Assembly (NCBI RefSeq): GCF_007992195.1
Contig: NZ_BJZU01000006.1
Coordinates: 1 to 50,037 of the forward strand
From: Methylobacterium oxalidis
Lineage (GTDB): Bacteria > Pseudomonadota > Alphaproteobacteria > Rhizobiales > Beijerinckiaceae
Length of the DNA stretch: 50,037 nt
Direction: 5' to 3'
Part shown: positions 47,538-50,037 of the stretch, piece by piece
Layout: every line of letters starts with the position of its first letter
Numbering within the stretch: the stretch's first letter is position 1
The notes under the pieces: model-generated
The model's input: the letters and a program-made list of their open reading frames with translations, nothing else
Database searches by the model: none
Told to the model about the DNA's origin: nothing
Made by a program: the position numbers and the translations under genes

Positions 47538-48224
47538 ATGGCGCGCCGTCCCGGCGGACATCCACCCCGCGGGGACGGCGCCCGCCGCGCGAGGCCGCCG
47601 CGCCTCGCGCCCGATTCCGAGACTTCGCCGCGGCCCTCGGCCGCCGGGGCGAGTCCGGCCCCCGCCGCACCCGACCCGGACCTCGTCCTGATGGGCGAGT
47701 TCGGGCGGGCGCACGGGCTCAACGGCGAGGTCCGCCTGAAATCCTACACGGCCGATCCCGTGGCGATCGCGGCCTACGGCCCGCTCAGCACCCTCGACGG
47801 CCGCAGCATCGAGATCGCGAGCGCCCGCCCGGCGCCCGGCTCCGCGCCGGACCTCCTCGTCGCGCGGGTGAAGGGCGTCGCCGACCGGAACGGCGCCGAG
47901 GCATTGAACCGCCTCGCCCTCTACGTGCCGCGCGAGCGTCTCGGCGAGGCGGATGCGGAGGACGAGTTCTTCACCGCCGACCTCGTCGGCCTGACCGTTG
48001 TCGACGTGGTGGGCCAGACGCTCGGCAGCATCGTCGCGGTGCCGAACTACGGCGGCGGTGACCTCCTGGAGATCCGTCCCGAGGGCGGCGGCCCGACTGC
48101 GCTCCTGCCCTTCACCAAGGCGTTCGTGCCGAGCCTCGACCTCCCGGACGGCCGTGTCACGGTCGACCCACCCGAGGATCTGTTCGCGCCCGCCGGCCCG
48201 AAGCCGCCGAACGAGCCGGCCTGA
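47538..48224 (+). CDS. rimM: 16S rRNA processing protein RimM
   Basis: Assists maturation of the 30S head and binds S19. The core from about residue 48 ([22 protein letters not shown]) through [21 protein letters not shown] to a PRC-barrel half ([30 protein letters not shown]) matches RimM. The 228-residue frame carries an Arg/Pro/Ala-rich N-terminal extension of about 50 residues. The true start may be later, but the only internal ATG is at Met52, inside the conserved core. Its stop is five bases from the convergent methyltransferase gene. Confidence 0.92.
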   Translation: MARRPGGHPPRGDGARRARPPRLAPDSETSPRPSAAGASPAPAAPDPDLVLMGEFGRAHGLNGEVRLKSYTADPVAIAAYGPLSTLDGRSIEIASARPAPGSAPDLLVARVKGVADRNGAEALNRLALYVPRERLGEADAEDEFFTADLVGLTVVDVVGQTLGSIVAVPNYGGGDLLEIRPEGGGPTALLPFTKAFVPSLDLPDGRVTVDPPEDLFAPAGPKPPNEPA

Positions 48225-48228
48225 GGCG

Positions 48229-48972
48229 CTACTTCGCGCCCCGGCTCGCCTCGTCCCGGCAGGGGCGGATCGTGCGCGGGTCCGGGCGCGTCTCCGGTGC
48301 GGGCGCCTCGAAGATCGCGAGATAGCCGACGTCCCCTTCGAGAACCGTGAAGCCGGTCTCGCGGTAGCCCGCGGCTGCGAGCTCGCAGCGCAGGAGTGCG
48401 GGCGGTGTGCCGTGGCGCGAGGGGATGTCGTCGGCGTCCACGATGCCGACCCGGCCACCCGGCTTCATCGCGGCGGCGAGGTTGTGCAGGAGCCCGAAGG
48501 GCTGGCTGATCTCGTGGTACATGTGGACCAGAACGGCCGCGTCGACGGAGGCTGGCTTCAGCCTTGGGTCGTGGGGCTCGCCCCGCACCACCGTGATGTT
48601 GCGCAGGCCCGCTTTCTGCACCCGCTTCTGAAGGTCGGCGAGGTAGCGCGGCGTCACGTCCTCGGCGAGCACGCGGCCCTGCGGCCCGACGCGCTCGGAA
48701 AGCCGCAGGGTGTAGTAGCCGCTGCCCGCGCCGATATCGGCGACGGTCTGCCCCGGAGCAATGCCCATCAGGCGCGCAACCTGCCCGACCTCGTCCGCCT
48801 TCTCGCGCTCCTTCTCCAGCGCCCACTGCGCGGCGACGATCTCGGCGACGGGACGGTCGGGCTTCGGGAAGGCGGAGGCCGGCGCGCCCGGCGGCCCGAG
48901 CGGCTCCGCGGCGGAAGCCGGAGTTGCCAGCGCCGCCAGGAGCGCGAGAGGGAGGAGGCCGTTTCGCGACAT
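48229..48972 (-). CDS. Exported class I SAM-dependent methyltransferase-like protein
   Basis: 247 residues. A signal peptide (MSRNGLLPLALLAALATPASAAEP, cleavage near residue 22) is followed by a linker, then a Rossmann methyltransferase fold: VADIGAGSGYYTLRLSE (motif I, near 75), GRVLAEDVTPRYL, VDAAVLVHMYHEI and MKPGGRVGIVDADD. A SAM enzyme in the periplasm is odd because SAM is cytoplasmic; the family of small exported methyltransferase-like proteins is nevertheless widespread in proteobacteria. It sits inverted between rimM and trmD. The substrate is unknown. Confidence 0.85.
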   Translation of the reverse strand: MSRNGLLPLALLAALATPASAAEPLGPPGAPASAFPKPDRPVAEIVAAQWALEKEREKADEVGQVARLMGIAPGQTVADIGAGSGYYTLRLSERVGPQGRVLAEDVTPRYLADLQKRVQKAGLRNITVVRGEPHDPRLKPASVDAAVLVHMYHEISQPFGLLHNLAAAMKPGGRVGIVDADDIPSRHGTPPALLRCELAAAGYRETGFTVLEGDVGYLAIFEAPAPETRPDPRTIRPCRDEASRGAK

Positions 48973-49136
48973 GCGGGTCCCGAGGATTGGCGGGTCCGTC
49001 TCCCGGATCCGCCGGCGTGAGGCAGGATAAGGCAGCGGCGGCGGTTCTGGATCCCGGATCCGCGCTGTGCGAGGCCCGGCATGACGCCGCGGCTTCCGGC
49101 GCCTCCGGCCATTGACCCTGGACGGCCGCACGCGCC

Positions 49137-49856
49137 ATGACCGCTCGCATGTCCACGAACGACGCCAGCGCCCCCTGGCAGGCCACCGTGCTCACCCTCT
49201 ACCCCGAGATGTTCCCGGGCCCGCTCGGCGTCTCCCTGTCGGGGGACGCGCTCGACCGCGGCGCCTGGGCGCTCACCGCCCGCAACATCCGCGGTCACGG
49301 GCTCGGCCGTCACCGCAGCGTGGACGACACGCCCGCGGGCGGCGGCGCCGGGATGGTGCTGCGCTGCGACGTGCTCGCCGCAGCCATCGACGCGGCCTCG
49401 GGCCCCGGCGACCCGCGCCCGCGCCTCCTGATGTCGCCCCGCGGCCGCCCGCTGACGCAGGAGCGCGTGCGGGCGCTCGCCGCCGGCCCCGGCCTCGTCG
49501 TGGTCTGCGGGCGCTTCGAGGGCGTGGACGAGCGCGTCATCGCGGGCCGCGGGCTTGAGGAGGTCTCGATCGGCGACTACGTGCTCTCGGGCGGCGAGAT
49601 CGCCGCGATGGTGCTCATCGACGCCTGCGTGCGGCTGCTGCCCGGCGTGATGGGTAAGGAGGCATCCGGCGTCGAGGAGAGCTTCGAGAACGGCCGGCTC
49701 GAGTACCCGCACTACACGCGCCCCCGCGACTGGGAGGGCCGTGCCATCCCGGAGGTGCTCACCGGCGGCAACCACGCGGCCATCGCCCGCTGGCGCGCGG
49801 ACGAGGCACTACGGCTGACCCGCGAGCGGCGGCCGGACCTGCTCGACCGGGCGTGA
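49137..49856 (+). CDS. trmD: tRNA (guanine-37-N1)-methyltransferase
   Basis: SPOUT enzyme making m1G37 to prevent frameshifting. 239 residues. Motifs: [12 protein letters not shown] (19-30), [18 protein letters not shown] near 62-79, [24 protein letters not shown], and the knot [20 protein letters not shown] near 144-163. The ATG at 49137 has weak upstream pairing; an ATG at 49149 is an alternative. It lies 165 bases from the methyltransferase start, in opposite orientation. rplS, its usual follower, does not come next. Confidence 0.96.
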   Translation: MTARMSTNDASAPWQATVLTLYPEMFPGPLGVSLSGDALDRGAWALTARNIRGHGLGRHRSVDDTPAGGGAGMVLRCDVLAAAIDAASGPGDPRPRLLMSPRGRPLTQERVRALAAGPGLVVVCGRFEGVDERVIAGRGLEEVSIGDYVLSGGEIAAMVLIDACVRLLPGVMGKEASGVEESFENGRLEYPHYTRPRDWEGRAIPEVLTGGNHAAIARWRADEALRLTRERRPDLLDRA

Positions 49857-50010
49857 CCCGCCTCACGGACAGATTGCCGATTTGTGACACATCCGGGTGA
49901 TCGCGCGGCTTTCACGCGTTCGCAGCTTGCTTTCGCAACGAAGTTCCAGCATCCCGGTCGGCGGGACACTCCTCCCCAACGAGGAGCGCCCATCTGTAAG
50001 GATGGATCAC
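49857..50010. other. Leader region before the gene at the window end
   Basis: 154 bases with no gene. It contains CTCCTC near 49970 and GAGGAG about ten bases on (a short hairpin), and AAGGATGG shortly before the ATG at 50011. I see no rho-independent terminator after trmD. A promoter for the next gene probably lies here, but no clear boxes were found. Confidence 0.35.
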
Positions 50011-50037
50011 ATGTCGAACCGGCCCAAAACGCGCCCG
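50011..50037 (+). CDS. 5' end of a gene cut by the window edge
   Basis: Nine codons are present (MSNRPKTRP), from an ATG preceded by AAGGATGG. Too short to identify; the basic start would suit a signal peptide or an RNA-binding protein. It is not rplS, whose proteins start differently. Confidence 0.45.

Overview
The window is a high-GC chromosomal segment from an alphaproteobacterium of the Hyphomicrobiales (Rhizobiales), most likely a Methylobacterium-type organism. The grounds are the very high GC content and frequent GTG starts, the run ssb / gyrA / coaD / two cyclophilins, a his cluster of the rhizobial order hisB-DUF2628-hisH-hisA-hisF-hisE-coaA, a three-gene cytochrome bc1 operon, and an alphaproteobacterial LexA site (GTTC-N7-GTTC). 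The genus is inferred; the order-level call is firmer. It is a housekeeping region: I see no rRNA, tRNA, insertion sequence, CRISPR array or prophage.

Layout. 1-700: mobA, preceded by a 23-bp tandem repeat that builds three overlapping 8-codon mini-ORFs. 785-4335 (minus): two cyclophilins, a TonB-C-like secreted protein, coaD, a zinc-ribbon metallopeptidase and a small unknown. 4545-11199 (minus): gyrA, recD2, a protein that may be a phage-type single-strand annealing protein, and ssb with a LexA box upstream. 11473-13717: DUF4174 protein, Gly-rich secreted protein, phosphodiester glycosidase-like protein, and a twice-frameshifted DUF6894 remnant. 13886-19586: BAX-inhibitor-1 protein, then the ybbP-ybbA ABC pair divergent from tesA-thpR. 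19599-25415 (minus): coaA, the his cluster and mtnP. 25643-32064 (minus): petC-petB-petA, a MATE transporter and an ABC exporter. 32168-35194 (plus): trmL, hemF, a small RecD-like helicase and a GFA protein. 35296-40101 (plus): hslV and hslU, separated by a chemoreceptor and a membrane protein. 40138-44159 (minus): a second chemoreceptor, an MBL-fold hydrolase and a Rieske oxygenase. 44355-44529: a very small gene with an extreme Shine-Dalgarno sequence and its own terminator. 44551-50037: a coiled-coil protein, a Cys-rich mini-protein, ffh, rpsP, rimM, an inverted exported methyltransferase, trmD, and the first codons of another gene.

How the genes work together. Several blocks are coherent pathways: histidine synthesis in one minus-strand run translationally coupled to coaA; the bc1 complex as petABC; the HslUV protease with a candidate heat-shock promoter; and SRP plus ribosome/tRNA maturation (ffh, rpsP, rimM, trmD). 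DNA topology and repair genes (gyrA, recD2, the putative annealing protein, ssb) are collinear, and the LexA box suggests SOS control of at least ssb.

Most worth following up: the smORF at 44371-44442, whose leader is complementary to 17 nt of the usual 16S rRNA 3' end; the mini-ORF cascade before mobA; and the unknown gene between recD2 and ssb. All family names are from recognition of motifs by eye; no database search was run.
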